DNA of 64,000 nucleotides from positions 1,020,501-1,084,500 of the forward strand of contig NZ_AP023361.1 of the NCBI RefSeq assembly GCF_014191545.1, given 5' to 3'. Positions 41,139-50,842 of the stretch are shown here, piece by piece. Below the pieces are notes generated by a model. It worked only from the letters and a program-made list of their open reading frames with translations. It was not told the DNA's origin and searched no databases. The translations under genes and the position numbers were made by a program. The stretch comes from Terrihabitans soli. GTDB taxonomy: Bacteria; Pseudomonadota; Alphaproteobacteria; Rhizobiales; Methylopilaceae. Numbering within the stretch: position 1 is the first letter of the stretch; every line of letters begins with the position of its first letter.

Positions 41139-42176
41139 ATGACCGCAACGCCGCCTTCATTTGCCAAAACGCCGGATGGGGCGGGACAGGCGCGGGACCT
41201 GCTGGCCGATATGCTCCGGGCCGTCCGGCTGACGGGCTCCGTCTATATGAACGCCCGCCTGACCGAGCCTTTCGGGGTCGTCACCCCGCCGCAATTCGAC
41301 GAGACCAAACCCCTCGCGCATTTGCGCCATATCAGCATTTTTCATCTCATCGCGAGCGGCAGATGTACGGTCGAACTGCCGGGAGAAGAACCGCGGGCGG
41401 TAGCGGCGGGCGATGTTCTGCTCGTGCCGTTCGCCGGCCCGCACAAAATCTGGAACGGCGAGGTCTTTGAAGAGGTCTCAGCCGCCGGACTGGTCAAGCC
41501 CGGACCGATCGACGGTATGTGGAAGATCAATCATGGCGGCGGCGGCGAGACGACCCGCATTGTCTGCGGCTTTATCGAATCCTCCGAATTTCTGTTCGCG
41601 CCGGTCTTCCGGTCATTGCCCGCGCTGATGATCTATCGCTCGCATAACGAGCCGGTCGGCGCCGTCATTACATCGACCGTGAACCAGATCCTCGATCTTG
41701 CCGATCAGGCGGCGCCGGGCGCCGACCTGATGCTGAGCCATCTGATGCAGCTTCTGTTCGTTGAAGTTCTGCGCCGTCATGCAAGCGATGAGTCGGACAA
41801 GGGACAGGGCCTGTTCTCGGCGCTCGGCGATCCGCTCATCAGCCGGGCGCTGCAGAGCGTGCACCAGGATCCGTCGCGGCGCTGGACGGTCGATGATCTC
41901 GCGCGCGAGGCCGGAACATCGCGCACCGTTCTTGCCGATCGCTTCCGCGCGATGATGGGGCAGACGCCGATGGATTATGTCGCGAGCTGGCGCATGCAGA
42001 TCGCCTCCGGCCGTCTTCGCGACGGTCAAGAAAGCATCGGCGCGATTGCGGCGGATGTCGGCTATGAATCCGAAGCGGCATTCAACCGCGCCTTCAAGCG
42101 TGTGACGGGCACGACACCGGGCCGATGGCGCTCGGAGTCGAAAGACATGTCCGGGAAAATCATGCTTCCCGCTTAA
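41139..42176 (+). CDS. AraC-family regulator with N-terminal cupin sensor
   Basis: 345 residues from the Met at 41139. Residues 25-200 form a cupin-like sensing domain (SVYMNARLTEPFGVV, HISIFHLIASGRCTVELPGE, AAGDVLLVPFAGPHKI). The C-terminal 100 residues hold two helix-turn-helix units of AraC proteins: WTVDDLAREAGTSRTVLADRF and ESIGAIAADVGYESEAAFNRAF, ending TPGRWRSES. It probably controls the divergent methyltransferase gene; ligand unknown. Confidence 0.85.
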   Translation: MTATPPSFAKTPDGAGQARDLLADMLRAVRLTGSVYMNARLTEPFGVVTPPQFDETKPLAHLRHISIFHLIASGRCTVELPGEEPRAVAAGDVLLVPFAGPHKIWNGEVFEEVSAAGLVKPGPIDGMWKINHGGGGETTRIVCGFIESSEFLFAPVFRSLPALMIYRSHNEPVGAVITSTVNQILDLADQAAPGADLMLSHLMQLLFVEVLRRHASDESDKGQGLFSALGDPLISRALQSVHQDPSRRWTVDDLAREAGTSRTVLADRFRAMMGQTPMDYVASWRMQIASGRLRDGQESIGAIAADVGYESEAAFNRAFKRVTGTTPGRWRSESKDMSGKIMLPA

Positions 42177-42223
42177 GCGCAGCTGTCGCGGAGTTAAGCG
42201 TAGCTGTTGCGAAAAGAGAGGCA

Positions 42224-42269
42224 CAAAAAAGGAAACCTCGCTGGAGCATAAGCCCGCAGCGAGGTTTCC
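42224..42269 (-). terminator. Terminator on the minus strand
   Basis: GGAAACCTCGCTG (42231-42243) and CAGCGAGGTTTCC (42257-42269) form a 13-bp stem with a 13-base loop; on the minus strand TTTTTT follows (42230-42225). It probably ends the PilZ-gene transcript, about 200 bases from the PilZ stop. Confidence 0.75.
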
Positions 42270-42468
42270 GACGGCGCTTGGGGGACCATTTGCCGTAGGC
42301 GTGCAGTATCGTTCCCAACTTCTTACCGCAATCTGAACGCGTGCCTCATCCAAAGGTCTATAAGTACATACGCAGATTCTGATAGCGATGTGCGCCGAAA
42401 GTCGATGCCGGTGCGGCGCGTGTCTTTACGGCAAAAGAAATTATCGATGCAGCGCCGGGACTTGCGCA

Positions 42469-42759
42469 TCAGACCGCGGGCACGGCGCGCGGGCGCTTTT
42501 TGGGATGAACGAAGCGCATGCCCACCCATTCGCCGTCGCGCCAGGCCAGCACGCAGCGCCGGCGGATTTCGAGATTGCCCGGAATCTGCAGAATGAAGGC
42601 TTTGGGAAGCTCCCGATCAGTCTCGACGGAGACGAGGGCGCCTCCCGCCGAAATATTATGGAGCGTGCAGTCGATGACCGCTTGCGGGTGCAAGAGGCGG
42701 CCCTGCGCGAACAGGTTTCTTCGGACGTGAACGCGGCGATCCTGACTCATACGCCTCAA
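42469..42759 (-). CDS. PilZ-domain cyclic-di-GMP receptor
   Basis: 96 residues, a single PilZ domain. The N-terminal RRVHVRR is the Arg-rich switch that grips cyclic-di-GMP, and CTLHNISAGGALV carries the NxSxxG motif. No output domain, so it would work by binding a partner, for example in exopolysaccharide or motility control. Standing alone on the minus strand. Confidence 0.85.
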   Translation of the reverse strand: MRRMSQDRRVHVRRNLFAQGRLLHPQAVIDCTLHNISAGGALVSVETDRELPKAFILQIPGNLEIRRRCVLAWRDGEWVGMRFVHPKKRPRAVPAV

Positions 42760-43046
42760 CCGAGATGTGATATATCAAGTGCAATCTCAGTGAGTTACGC
42801 GCCGTTCAACCGCATTGATGCGGCATCGACCTGCGATAGTTTCCGCAAGGTGACCAAGGAGCGGGCAATTTGCGCGGCGATCGGGCAAGCGGTCCGGGTG
42901 TCGTGACCGAGCCGCCACACCCCGTGGCCAACCGGCATCAGTTGGGCTGTTTTCCCAAGCCTTCCATTGAAAAATGTGGCGGGCTTGGGAATAAGCGATG
43001 ACAGAATTTCCACCGGCCTTCGCCGGGAATGCATCGAGGCTCGTCT
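42760..43046. other. Intergenic region before L,D-transpeptidase gene
   Basis: About 287 bases with no gene. It has a long-spaced inverted pair CCCAAGCC / GGCTTGGG near 42955-42990, otherwise nothing distinct; it should contain promoters for the divergent PilZ and L,D-transpeptidase genes. Confidence 0.3.
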
Positions 43047-43631
43047 ATGCGCCGTTTCGCTCTCTTCTCCATCGCCGCACTCGTGGCCGCCGCCATCCCG
43101 GTCGCCGCGACTTCCGGCTTCATGATCGATCCCAAGACCAAGAAGCCGCTGGTCAATTCGTATAGCTCGACCGGCGGCATGGCTAAATCGCCGATCAAGA
43201 AGACGGTCGTCCCCAATCCGGGCAATTATTCCGTCGGAACGATCGTCGTGAATACCGCCGAGCGCCGCCTTTATCTCATCCAGCCCGATGGCTCGGCTCT
43301 GAAATACGGCATTGGCGTCGGCCGTGAAGGCTTCCAGTGGGGCGGCACGCATTCGATCACGATGAAGCGCGAATGGCCGGATTGGCGTCCGCCGGAGGCC
43401 ATGCTGAAGCGCCGTCCCGATCTGCCGCGCTTTATGCCCGGCGGTCCGCAGAATCCGCTTGGTGCCCGCGCGATGTATATCGGCTCGACCATCTTCCGCA
43501 TCCACGGCTCGAACGAGCCGCAGACGATCGGCCAGGCGGTTTCATCCGGCTGCTTCCGGATGTCGAACCCGGACGTCGTCGATCTCTATGATCGCGTGAA
43601 GATCGGTACGCGGGTGGTCATCCTGCGCTGA
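43047..43631 (+). CDS. L,D-transpeptidase (YkuD domain)
   Basis: 194 residues with a signal peptide (MRRFALFSIAALVAAAIPVA). The YkuD domain covers the second half: RRLYLIQPDGSALKYGIGVG, IHGSNEPQTIGQAVSSGCFR with the catalytic Cys, and DVVDLYDRVKIGTRVVI. In the active-site motif the usual HGC is SGC, common in rhizobial members. It makes 3-3 peptidoglycan cross-links or attaches proteins to the wall. A strong terminator follows. Confidence 0.85.
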   Translation: MRRFALFSIAALVAAAIPVAATSGFMIDPKTKKPLVNSYSSTGGMAKSPIKKTVVPNPGNYSVGTIVVNTAERRLYLIQPDGSALKYGIGVGREGFQWGGTHSITMKREWPDWRPPEAMLKRRPDLPRFMPGGPQNPLGARAMYIGSTIFRIHGSNEPQTIGQAVSSGCFRMSNPDVVDLYDRVKIGTRVVILR

Positions 43632-43685
43632 TCGAATAAGAGGGTTTAGCGCCGATCCAAGGCGGGGGCTTGAGGATCGGTGGGA

Positions 43686-43717
43686 AGGGCCGGCGCTTGC
43701 GCCGGCCCTCTTCTTTT
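43686..43717 (+). terminator. Terminator after L,D-transpeptidase gene
   Basis: AGGGCCGGCGC (43686-43696) pairs with GCGCCGGCCCT (43699-43709) with TT in the loop, then CTTCTTTT. It separates this gene from the convergent gph. Confidence 0.85.
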
Positions 43718-43750
43718 GAGGCCGGCCTTGGGCGCGGGCTTTCTTTTTCT

Positions 43751-44431
43751 TCAGGAGCCGCTTGCGGGAAGAAGCCCTGCTGCCGCTTTCGGCACATCGG
43801 CAAACCGCGCGATCAGCGCTTCGGCGCCGAGTTCACGCGCCGGCACATCGCTATAGCCGTATTCGAGGAGAATGCAGGGGATGCCGGCATTCTTCGCGGT
43901 TTCGCGGTCGGTTCTTGAATCGCCGATCATCACCGCATTCCGAACATCGCCGCCGGCCAAAGCGATCGTGCCCGTCAGATGGGCGGGATCTGGCTTTCTG
44001 ACCGGAAACGTGTCGGCGCCGCAGACGGCGGCAAAGCGCGGCAGAAGCCCCATTTTCTCCAGCAGCAGCAGAGAGAGCTTTTCGGGCTTGTTGGTGCAGA
44101 CGGCCAGAACATGGCCGGCATCGGCAAGCATATCGAGAACCGCTTCGACGTCCGGATAAAGCCCCGATTCATCGGCAATGTGCAGTTCGTAATGAGCGAG
44201 AAAGGCGCGGACGAGATCCTCGAACCGCGCATCCGAGACGGCCCGGCCGCGGGAAGCTAGTCCTTTTTGGATAAGCGCCCGCGCGCCGTGGCCGACCATA
44301 TGGCGCAATTCGTCCGTCGTGACCGGTTTCAGCTCTTCGAGCGAAAGCACGAGATTGAGCGCACCCACGAGATCGGGCGCCGTGTCGACGAGCGTGCCGT
44401 CGAGGTCGAACACGAAGGTCGCTGGCATCAT
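43751..44431 (-). CDS. gph: Phosphoglycolate phosphatase
   Basis: 226 residues of the HAD superfamily. Motif I is FDLDGTLVDTAPDL (nucleophile and acid Asp), motif II around LAVCTNKP, motif III KPDPAHL, and motif IV VMIGDSRTDRETAKNAG. The cap domain inserts after the first motif. It removes phosphate from 2-phosphoglycolate, formed by DNA repair or by Rubisco. It is next to rpiA, as in many rhizobia. Confidence 0.8.
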   Translation of the reverse strand: MMPATFVFDLDGTLVDTAPDLVGALNLVLSLEELKPVTTDELRHMVGHGARALIQKGLASRGRAVSDARFEDLVRAFLAHYELHIADESGLYPDVEAVLDMLADAGHVLAVCTNKPEKLSLLLLEKMGLLPRFAAVCGADTFPVRKPDPAHLTGTIALAGGDVRNAVMIGDSRTDRETAKNAGIPCILLEYGYSDVPARELGAEALIARFADVPKAAAGLLPASGS

Positions 44432-44525
44432 ATCCTGTTTGCGAAGCTCTCAGCCTGTGGGAAGGGCGTAGCGAGAGCGGGTAGTATCACGTCGCGCAAA
44501 GCGAGTCGCCAGGATCCGCGCTTTC

Positions 44526-44903
44526 ATGAAGCTCTCACGCATTACTTCCGGACTTTTTTCCATCGCCCTGATTTCGCTCGGTTATGCTGCCGAGGCGGCT
44601 GCCGAGGAATATCGCTTCCTGCCAGCACCGCAGATCGATCTCAACCGCATCTATCGCGTCAATCGCCTCACCGGCGAGATGGGCGCCTGCCAATATGCCG
44701 TGAAGCCGGACACCGTCGGCATCGCTTTGTGCCATCCGGCGGGCGAAGGGGCGGGCCCGCAGGCCGTTCCGGGCGATTATGATCTCGTCCGCTCGAACCA
44801 TGAGCGGGAGGGCGGAATCTTCCGGATCAACACCCGCACCGGCGAGGTGTCGGTCTGTTACGTCCAGACCGATAAGGTCGTGTGCACGCCCCAGGCCAAG
44901 TGA
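44526..44903 (+). CDS. Secreted protein with two similar halves
   Basis: 125 residues with a signal peptide (SGLFSIALISLGYAAEAAA). The mature part holds two copies of one short motif: IYRVNRLTGEMGACQYAV and IFRINTRTGEVSVCYVQ, each with a Cys; total Cys four. Family unnamed to me, but such proteins often lie between gph and rpiA in this order. Periplasmic role unknown. Confidence 0.65.
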   Translation: MKLSRITSGLFSIALISLGYAAEAAAEEYRFLPAPQIDLNRIYRVNRLTGEMGACQYAVKPDTVGIALCHPAGEGAGPQAVPGDYDLVRSNHEREGGIFRINTRTGEVSVCYVQTDKVVCTPQAK

Positions 44904-45053
44904 GAAACAGTGAGGCCTGACGACCACGTCCCGGCGTGGTAGACCGCCTGACGATGAACCTGAAAACAAAGCTCTTCTCGGCCGCGAAGGCCGGCGTCAC
45001 GGTGTCGAGGAATGCGCCGTGCTCAAACATGCATTGCTGGGAGGGCGCGGGGC

Positions 45054-45755
45054 TTGAGCGATAATCCGAAACGTGCGGCCGCGGCGGCCGCGCTCGAACT
45101 TGTGCGTCCGGGCATGAAGCTTGGGCTTGGGACCGGCTCGACGGCCGCCCATTTCGTCGAGCTTCTCGGCGTGAAGGTGAAAGCGGGGCTCAATGTCGTC
45201 GGCGTGCCGACCTCCGAAGCGACGCGTGGTCTCGCCAAACATGCCGGCATTCCGCTCACGACGCTCGAAGAGGCGCCGGAACTCGATCTGACCGTCGACG
45301 GCGCGGATGAGATCGACAGCCGACTGCGCCTCATCAAAGGCGGCGGGGCCGCGCTGCTGCGCGAAAAGATCGTCGCCAATGCCTCAAAGCGCATGGTGGT
45401 GATTGCCGATAGTGGCAAGAAGGTCGCCATGCTCGGTGCGTTTCCGCTGCCGATCGAGGTCATTCAGTTCGGGCTCGAGGCGACCAAAAGGGCGGTCGTC
45501 AAGGCCATCGAACGGGCCGGCTGCCAGGGCGAAATCAGGCTCCGTTTGCGCCCGGACGGCCATGGTTTGGTCACGGATTCGGGGCACTTCATCCTCGATG
45601 CCTCGTTGGGCCGGATTCCCGACCCGGAGGCCCTGGCCGATGGACTGGCCGCTGTTCCTGGGGTAGTGGAGCACGGGCTGTTCATTGGCCTAGCCAGTGA
45701 GGCGTTCATTGCCGGGCCGTCCGGCGTTGAGCACATCGCACGGTCATCGTTCTGA
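45054..45755 (+). CDS. rpiA: Ribose-5-phosphate isomerase A
   Basis: 233 residues. A TTG at 45054 is the likely start (GGGAGGG 8 bases upstream; an ATG frame further upstream is not family-like). [58 protein letters not shown] and [11 protein letters not shown] are all hallmarks of RpiA, with the catalytic Glu in LREKI. It interconverts ribose-5-phosphate and ribulose-5-phosphate in the pentose phosphate path. Confidence 0.93.
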   Translation: MSDNPKRAAAAAALELVRPGMKLGLGTGSTAAHFVELLGVKVKAGLNVVGVPTSEATRGLAKHAGIPLTTLEEAPELDLTVDGADEIDSRLRLIKGGGAALLREKIVANASKRMVVIADSGKKVAMLGAFPLPIEVIQFGLEATKRAVVKAIERAGCQGEIRLRLRPDGHGLVTDSGHFILDASLGRIPDPEALADGLAAVPGVVEHGLFIGLASEAFIAGPSGVEHIARSSF

Positions 45756-45774
45756 TTTTCCGGAGATATTTTCG

Positions 45775-46287
45775 ATGCGTTTCGTCCCGGTCCGCCGCTT
45801 CGGCTCCGCTGTCCTGATCCTGTGCGCCCTTTCGATGCCCGCCTTCGCGCAGGCTCCGGCCAAGCAGCCGACACCTGAACATGTGGCGCTGGCGCGTGCC
45901 GTGCTCGATTTCACGGGCGCCCGTTCGAGCTTCGACGGGGTGCTGCTCAAGCTTCTCAGCGATGCCCGCAACACGATCCTGCGCACGCGTCCGACCCTGC
46001 AGCCGGATCTCGAGACGGCGCTTTTGTCAATCGGCGACAAGATGAAGAATTCCGATGAGGCTCTCGTCAACGAGATCGCGCTCGTCTACGCGCAGAAATT
46101 CACCGAGGCCGAGCTGAAAGACATCGCGGCGTTCTATCAGTCGCCGGCCGGCAAGAAGCTCGTTTCGGAAATGCCCGGCGTGCTGAAGGAAAGCTATGAG
46201 CTGATGCAGGAATATTCGCGCAGGATGAGCGTCGACATCATGTCTCAGCTGCGCGTCGAGATGAAGAAGAAGGGCCACGACCTCTAA
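45775..46287 (+). CDS. DUF2059 secreted protein
   Basis: 170 residues with a signal peptide (RRFGSAVLILCALSMPAFAQ). The C-terminal part is the DUF2059 domain, helical (EIALVYAQKFTEAELKDIAAFY, QSPAGKKLVSEMPGVL). In rhizobia this gene commonly lies between rpiA and gor. Here its start is 20 bases after rpiA, so probably the same transcript. Function unknown. Confidence 0.8.
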   Translation: MRFVPVRRFGSAVLILCALSMPAFAQAPAKQPTPEHVALARAVLDFTGARSSFDGVLLKLLSDARNTILRTRPTLQPDLETALLSIGDKMKNSDEALVNEIALVYAQKFTEAELKDIAAFYQSPAGKKLVSEMPGVLKESYELMQEYSRRMSVDIMSQLRVEMKKKGHDL

Positions 46288-46321
46288 CGGTCTCGCTCTT
46301 CTCTCGGTCGAAGAATTTTGG

Positions 46322-46358
46322 AAATCCCGGCAGCCGCAAGCTGCCGGGATTTTTTTAT
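46322..46358 (+). terminator. Terminator between rpiA-DUF2059 and tct operon
   Basis: AAATCCCGGCAGC (46322-46334) pairs with GCTGCCGGGATTT (46340-46352) with a five-base loop, and a T-run reaches to 46356. It abuts the tctA stop and can serve both directions. Confidence 0.85.
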
Positions 46359-47845
46359 GCCTTTTTGCCGCCGGACCAGCGCAACAGGATCGGCAGGATC
46401 AGCGCCAGCGCGCAGATCGCATAGATCACGACGGCAAGCGTCGAACTCACCAGCGCCGACGGATCGCCCTGGCTGATCGCCAGCGCGCGCCTGAGCTGCT
46501 GCTCGGCAAGCGGTCCGAGGATCAGGCCGATAATGACGGGCGCGACCGGATAATCGAAATAGCGCATCGCAAAACCAAGCAGCCCGAGCACGGTGAGCAT
46601 GCCGAGTTCGAATTGCGACGGGTTGGCGCCGAGCGTTCCGAGCGTCGCGAAGACGAGAATGCCGCCATAGAGCCAGGGACGCGGCACGGCGAGGAGGCGC
46701 ACCCACAGCCCGATCAGCGGCAGGTTCAGAACGAGCAGCATGAAATTGGCGATCAGGAGCGAGGCGACGAGGCCCCAGACGAGATCGGGATTGCTGGAGA
46801 ACAGCAGCGGGCCGGGATTGAGGCCGTATTGCTGGAAACCTGCCAGCATCATCGCGGCGGTTGCCGATGTCGGAAGACCGAGCGTCAGGAGCGGCACGAG
46901 CGTGCCGGCGGCCGATGCGTTGTTCGCAGCTTCCGGACCGGCGACGCCTTCGATCGCGCCGTGACCGAATTCTTCCTTCTTCGTCGAGAGCGCCTTTTCC
47001 AGCGAATAGGACAGGAAGGTCGGAATCTCGGCGCCGCCGGCGGGCAGGGCGCCGATGGGAAAGCCGAGCGCGGTGCCGCGCAGCCAGGATTTCCAAGAAC
47101 GTGCCCAATCCTGCGCCGTCATCCAGAGCGAGCCGCGCACCGGCTCGATCGTTTCATTCACGCGCGAGCCGAGCGCGGCGATATAGAGCGTCTCGCCGAG
47201 CGCAAACATCGCAACGGCGGCCGTCGTCACTTCGACACCGTCCAGAAGATCGGGAATGCCGAAAGCAAGGCGCGCCTGGCCGGTCTGCAGATCGATACCG
47301 ATAAGGCCGAGCGACAGGCCGATGAAGAGGCTGGTGAGGCCGCGCAGTGCCGAACCGCCGAAAGCGGCTGAGACGGTGGTGAAGGCCAGAACCATCAGCG
47401 CAAAATATTCAGCAGGGCCGAAGGTCAGCGCGATATCGACGACATAAGGCGCGAGAAACGCCAGCAAGAGCGTCGCGATCAGGCCGGCGACGAAGGAGCC
47501 GATGGCGGCGGTGGCGAGCGCAGGTCCCCCGCGGCCCGCGCGCGCCATGCGGTTGCCTTCGAGCGCGGTAATCATCGAGGAGCTTTCGCCCGGCGTATTC
47601 AGCAGGATCGAGGAGGTCGATCCGCCGTACATACCGCCATAATAGATGCCGGCGAACATGATGAGCGAGCCGGCCGGATCGAGCTTGAACGTGACCGGCA
47701 GAAGCAGCGCGACGGTCAGCGCCGGGCCGATGCCGGGCAGGACGCCGACAGCGGTGCCGAGTGTTACGCCGATCAGGGCGTAAAGCAGGTTCATCGGCTC
47801 TGATGCGATGGCAAGACCTGAGAGCAGGGCGTTGAAACTGTCCAT
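46355..47845 (-). CDS. tctA: Tripartite tricarboxylate transporter large permease
   Basis: 496 residues with about eleven hydrophobic segments. [21 protein letters not shown] and [20 protein letters not shown] are TctA signatures, with the second repeat near [20 protein letters not shown] and [17 protein letters not shown]. It works with the small permease and binding protein just upstream (stop-to-start gap 3 bases) to take up citrate-like acids in a gradient-driven way. Confidence 0.9.
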   Translation of the reverse strand: MDSFNALLSGLAIASEPMNLLYALIGVTLGTAVGVLPGIGPALTVALLLPVTFKLDPAGSLIMFAGIYYGGMYGGSTSSILLNTPGESSSMITALEGNRMARAGRGGPALATAAIGSFVAGLIATLLLAFLAPYVVDIALTFGPAEYFALMVLAFTTVSAAFGGSALRGLTSLFIGLSLGLIGIDLQTGQARLAFGIPDLLDGVEVTTAAVAMFALGETLYIAALGSRVNETIEPVRGSLWMTAQDWARSWKSWLRGTALGFPIGALPAGGAEIPTFLSYSLEKALSTKKEEFGHGAIEGVAGPEAANNASAAGTLVPLLTLGLPTSATAAMMLAGFQQYGLNPGPLLFSSNPDLVWGLVASLLIANFMLLVLNLPLIGLWVRLLAVPRPWLYGGILVFATLGTLGANPSQFELGMLTVLGLLGFAMRYFDYPVAPVIIGLILGPLAEQQLRRALAISQGDPSALVSSTLAVVIYAICALALILPILLRWSGGKKA

Positions 47846-47848
47846 GTG

Positions 47849-48334
47849 TCAGACGAGACGCTCGAGCGGGCCTTGCGGCAGGCTGAGCTGAAGCCCTTTG
47901 TGGAAGAGGAGGTAGAGCAGGAAGGACAGGACGATGCCGATGGGTATCGTCAGCCACAGCGGCTTGCCGCCGAAGCCGCGTGCGGCGAGCGCAAAGAGAA
48001 CGCCGGTCGCAATGGAAAAGCCGGCAAAGCCGAGAAGAACAATCTGGGCGACGAGGCCGCCGAGAATCCAGGCGAGGCGCGAAAACTCAAGCGGTTCGCG
48101 ATCCGGAAATTCGCCTTTCGCTGCGGCAGCAACGGTGCCGAGCGCTGCCGCAAACAGGAGGCCCGCAATCGCATAAGGGAAAGCGGCGGCGCCGATGCGC
48201 GAATAGGCTGCGACATTGGCGTTGAGATGCGCGGCATTCCAGGCAATGAGCGCACCGAGCGCGGCCAGGAAGACCGCAACGACGAACGCAGCCTTGTCGG
48301 GCTGCGCTCGCCGCTGGACGGGTTCTTTCGTCAT
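47849..48334 (-). CDS. tctB: Tripartite tricarboxylate transporter small permease
   Basis: 161 residues with four hydrophobic segments ([60 protein letters not shown], ending in [18 protein letters not shown], a typical TctB close). It overlaps the binding-protein gene by 4 bases. Confidence 0.85.
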   Translation of the reverse strand: MTKEPVQRRAQPDKAAFVVAVFLAALGALIAWNAAHLNANVAAYSRIGAAAFPYAIAGLLFAAALGTVAAAAKGEFPDREPLEFSRLAWILGGLVAQIVLLGFAGFSIATGVLFALAARGFGGKPLWLTIPIGIVLSFLLYLLFHKGLQLSLPQGPLERLV

Positions 48335-49284
48335 TTAACGAGGCCAATATCCTTCAGGACAGCGCCGGTCTTGGCGATTTCGGTCTTGAGGACTTCACCG
48401 AAAGCATCGCCGGCAAGGAAGGTGTTGGCCCAGCCTTTGGTGGCGAGCGTGTCAGTCCAGGTCTTGGACGCGTTCACCTTCTCGATGGTCGAGATGATGG
48501 CGGCCTTCTGCTCCGGCGTGATGCCGGGCGCAGCCCACACACCGCGCCAGTTCTGGACTTCCACATCGACGCCGCTTTCCTTCAGCGTCGGCGCATCGAT
48601 ATTGGCGACCTTGGACGGCGCCGAGACGGCGAGGACGCGGAGCTTGCCGGCCTTCACCTGCTGTTCGAACTCGCCATAGCCGGAAATGCCGGCCGTGACT
48701 TTACCACCGACAATGGCGGCCAGCGCTTCGCCGCCGCCGGAGAACGGAATGTAGTTGATCTTCGTCGGATCGACGCCCGCCGCCTTGGCGATCAGGCCGA
48801 CCGTGATGTGGTCGGTGCCGCCGGCCGAACCGCCGCCCCAGCTCACGGTGCCGGGATCGGCTTTGAGCTGCGCGACGAGATCGCCGATGGTTTTGATCGG
48901 CGATGAGGTCGGAACGACGATCGCTTCATATTCGCCGGTCAGGCGCGCAATCGGCGTGACCTGATCGAGCGTCACCGGCGAGGCGTTGGTGAGGATCGCG
49001 CCGACCATCACATAGCCGCCGACAATCAGAGCGTCGGGTTTGCCTTTGTTCTGGCTGACGAACTGCGCAAGGCCGATCGTGCCGCCGGCGCCCGGGACGT
49101 TCGTCACCTGGACATTACCGCCGAGCTTTTCGGTCTGCAGCGCCGCCTGAAGCGCGCGCGCCGTCTGGTCCCAGCCGCCGCCGGGGCCCGCAGGAGCCAT
49201 GATGGAAAAGTCCTGGGCGAATGCCGGGACGGTCAGAACCGCCGCCACAAATACGCCGCCCGCCAGCCTTGACCACAAGCCCAT
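48331..49284 (-). CDS. tctC: Tripartite tricarboxylate transporter binding protein (Bug family)
   Basis: 317 residues, start ATG at 49284 with AGGGAGG ahead. A signal peptide ([24 protein letters not shown]) is followed by a Bug-type fold: [36 protein letters not shown], and [14 protein letters not shown] that holds the ligand carboxylates. It captures an organic acid in the periplasm for TctAB. It is the first gene of the operon tctC-tctB-tctA. Confidence 0.85.
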   Translation of the reverse strand: MGLWSRLAGGVFVAAVLTVPAFAQDFSIMAPAGPGGGWDQTARALQAALQTEKLGGNVQVTNVPGAGGTIGLAQFVSQNKGKPDALIVGGYVMVGAILTNASPVTLDQVTPIARLTGEYEAIVVPTSSPIKTIGDLVAQLKADPGTVSWGGGSAGGTDHITVGLIAKAAGVDPTKINYIPFSGGGEALAAIVGGKVTAGISGYGEFEQQVKAGKLRVLAVSAPSKVANIDAPTLKESGVDVEVQNWRGVWAAPGITPEQKAAIISTIEKVNASKTWTDTLATKGWANTFLAGDAFGEVLKTEIAKTGAVLKDIGLVK

Positions 49285-49387
49285 TGAATCCTCCCTAGAT
49301 TTGGCGTTTGACGCCGTTGTGCGCATATCTTGGTGCCCCGCCCCCAAGAAGTCGAGGGGGCTCAGTTACGTCTTTCCGGTGAAATTC

Positions 49388-50776
49388 ATGAGCGATTTTG
49401 ATCTCGACCTCTTTGTCCTGGGCGCCGGCTCGGGGGGCGTGCGCGCCGCCCGGATTGCAGCCGGGCATGGTGCCAAGGTCGCGATCGCCGAGGAATTCCG
49501 GACGGGCGGCACCTGCGTCATAAGGGGGTGCGTTCCCAAGAAGATCATGGTGCTGGCGAGCCGGTTCCACGACGCTTTTGACGATGCCGCCGGCTATGGC
49601 TGGACCCTGTCGACCAAGCCGCAATTTTCCTGGCCGGCCCTGATCGCCGCCAAGGATAAGGAGATCGGACGGCTCTCGGCCCTCTATCGGCAAAATCTCG
49701 AGCGCTCGGGCGTCACTCAGTATCAGAGCCGGGCGGTGCTCGAAGATGCGCATACGGTAAAGCTTCTGGCCGACGGCAAGACGCTTCGCGCCAAGAACAT
49801 ATTGATCGCGACCGGCGGGCATCCGGTCATCCCGCATATCCCCGGCGCCGAACTCGCCATTTCCTCGAACGAGGCCTTCGATCTGAAGGAGCTCCCCAAG
49901 CGCATCCTGATCGTCGGCGGTGGCTATATCGCTCTCGAATTCGCCTGCCTGTTTCATCGCCTCGGCAGCGAAGTCACGCTCATCCATCGCGGCGAGAAAA
50001 TCCTGCGCGGCTTCGACGAGGATTTGCGCGACGAGCTGATGCTGGCCATGGCCGGTGAAGGCATCACGCTGAAGATGAACAACACCGTCGCCAAAATCGA
50101 AGAGGCGCCGAAAGGTTGCCGCAAGGTGCATTACATCAGCGGTGACGATGATGAGTTCGATGTCGTGTTTTTCGCGACCGGCCGTGCGCCGAATACATCC
50201 GGCATCGGCCTCGACAATGCCGGCGTTACTCTGAAGGAGAACGGCGCGGTGAAGGTCGACGATAAATCGTGCACAAATGTTGGGCACATTTTCGCGGTCG
50301 GCGATGTCACCGATCGTGTGAACCTCACGCCCGTCGCCATTCGTGAAGGCCATGCGCTCGCCGACACGCTGTTCGGCAACAATGCATGGACGCCCGATCA
50401 TTCTCTTGTGGCGACGGCGGTTTTCTCGACGCCCGAGCTCGGTGCGATCGGCATGACCGAACAGGATGCGCGCGAAAAGCTCATTCCTGTCGATATTTAC
50501 AGAGCGAAGTTCCGCAGCCTCAAACACACGATGACGCGGCGCCAGGAACGGACCTTCATGAAACTCGTGGTAGAGTCAAAAACGGACAAGGTACTAGGCG
50601 TACATATTATGGGCGAGGATGCCGGCGAGATTATCCAGCTCGCGGCCGTCGCTATCGGTATGGGGGCGACGAAAAAGGATTTCGACCGCACCGTCGCGGT
50701 TCATCCGACGGCTGCGGAGGAACTTGTGACCATGCGCGAGAAGGTCAATGTGCCGAACCCCGGCGGCGCCATCTGA
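49388..50776 (+). CDS. gor: Glutathione-disulfide reductase
   Basis: 462 residues. FVLGAGSGGVRAARIAAGHG binds FAD; GGTCVIRGCVPKKIMV bears the redox-active Cys pair (CxxxxC); IVGGGYIALEFACLFHRLG binds NADPH; HPTAAEELVTMRE contains the catalytic His-Glu pair at the dimer interface. It keeps glutathione reduced. In related genomes it follows rpiA-DUF2059; here the tct operon lies between them on the opposite strand. Confidence 0.93.
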   Translation: MSDFDLDLFVLGAGSGGVRAARIAAGHGAKVAIAEEFRTGGTCVIRGCVPKKIMVLASRFHDAFDDAAGYGWTLSTKPQFSWPALIAAKDKEIGRLSALYRQNLERSGVTQYQSRAVLEDAHTVKLLADGKTLRAKNILIATGGHPVIPHIPGAELAISSNEAFDLKELPKRILIVGGGYIALEFACLFHRLGSEVTLIHRGEKILRGFDEDLRDELMLAMAGEGITLKMNNTVAKIEEAPKGCRKVHYISGDDDEFDVVFFATGRAPNTSGIGLDNAGVTLKENGAVKVDDKSCTNVGHIFAVGDVTDRVNLTPVAIREGHALADTLFGNNAWTPDHSLVATAVFSTPELGAIGMTEQDAREKLIPVDIYRAKFRSLKHTMTRRQERTFMKLVVESKTDKVLGVHIMGEDAGEIIQLAAVAIGMGATKKDFDRTVAVHPTAAEELVTMREKVNVPNPGGAI

Positions 50777-50842
50777 AATTTAAGGCCAATATTAACCAAA
50801 CGCAGGTAGTCAGTAAGGGTTCATGCCATTGGGGGCATTGGC

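Noticed and set aside
42323-42529. 68-residue minus-strand frame overlapping the PilZ end
   Set aside because: Overlaps PilZ in another frame, Arg-rich, no ribosome site.
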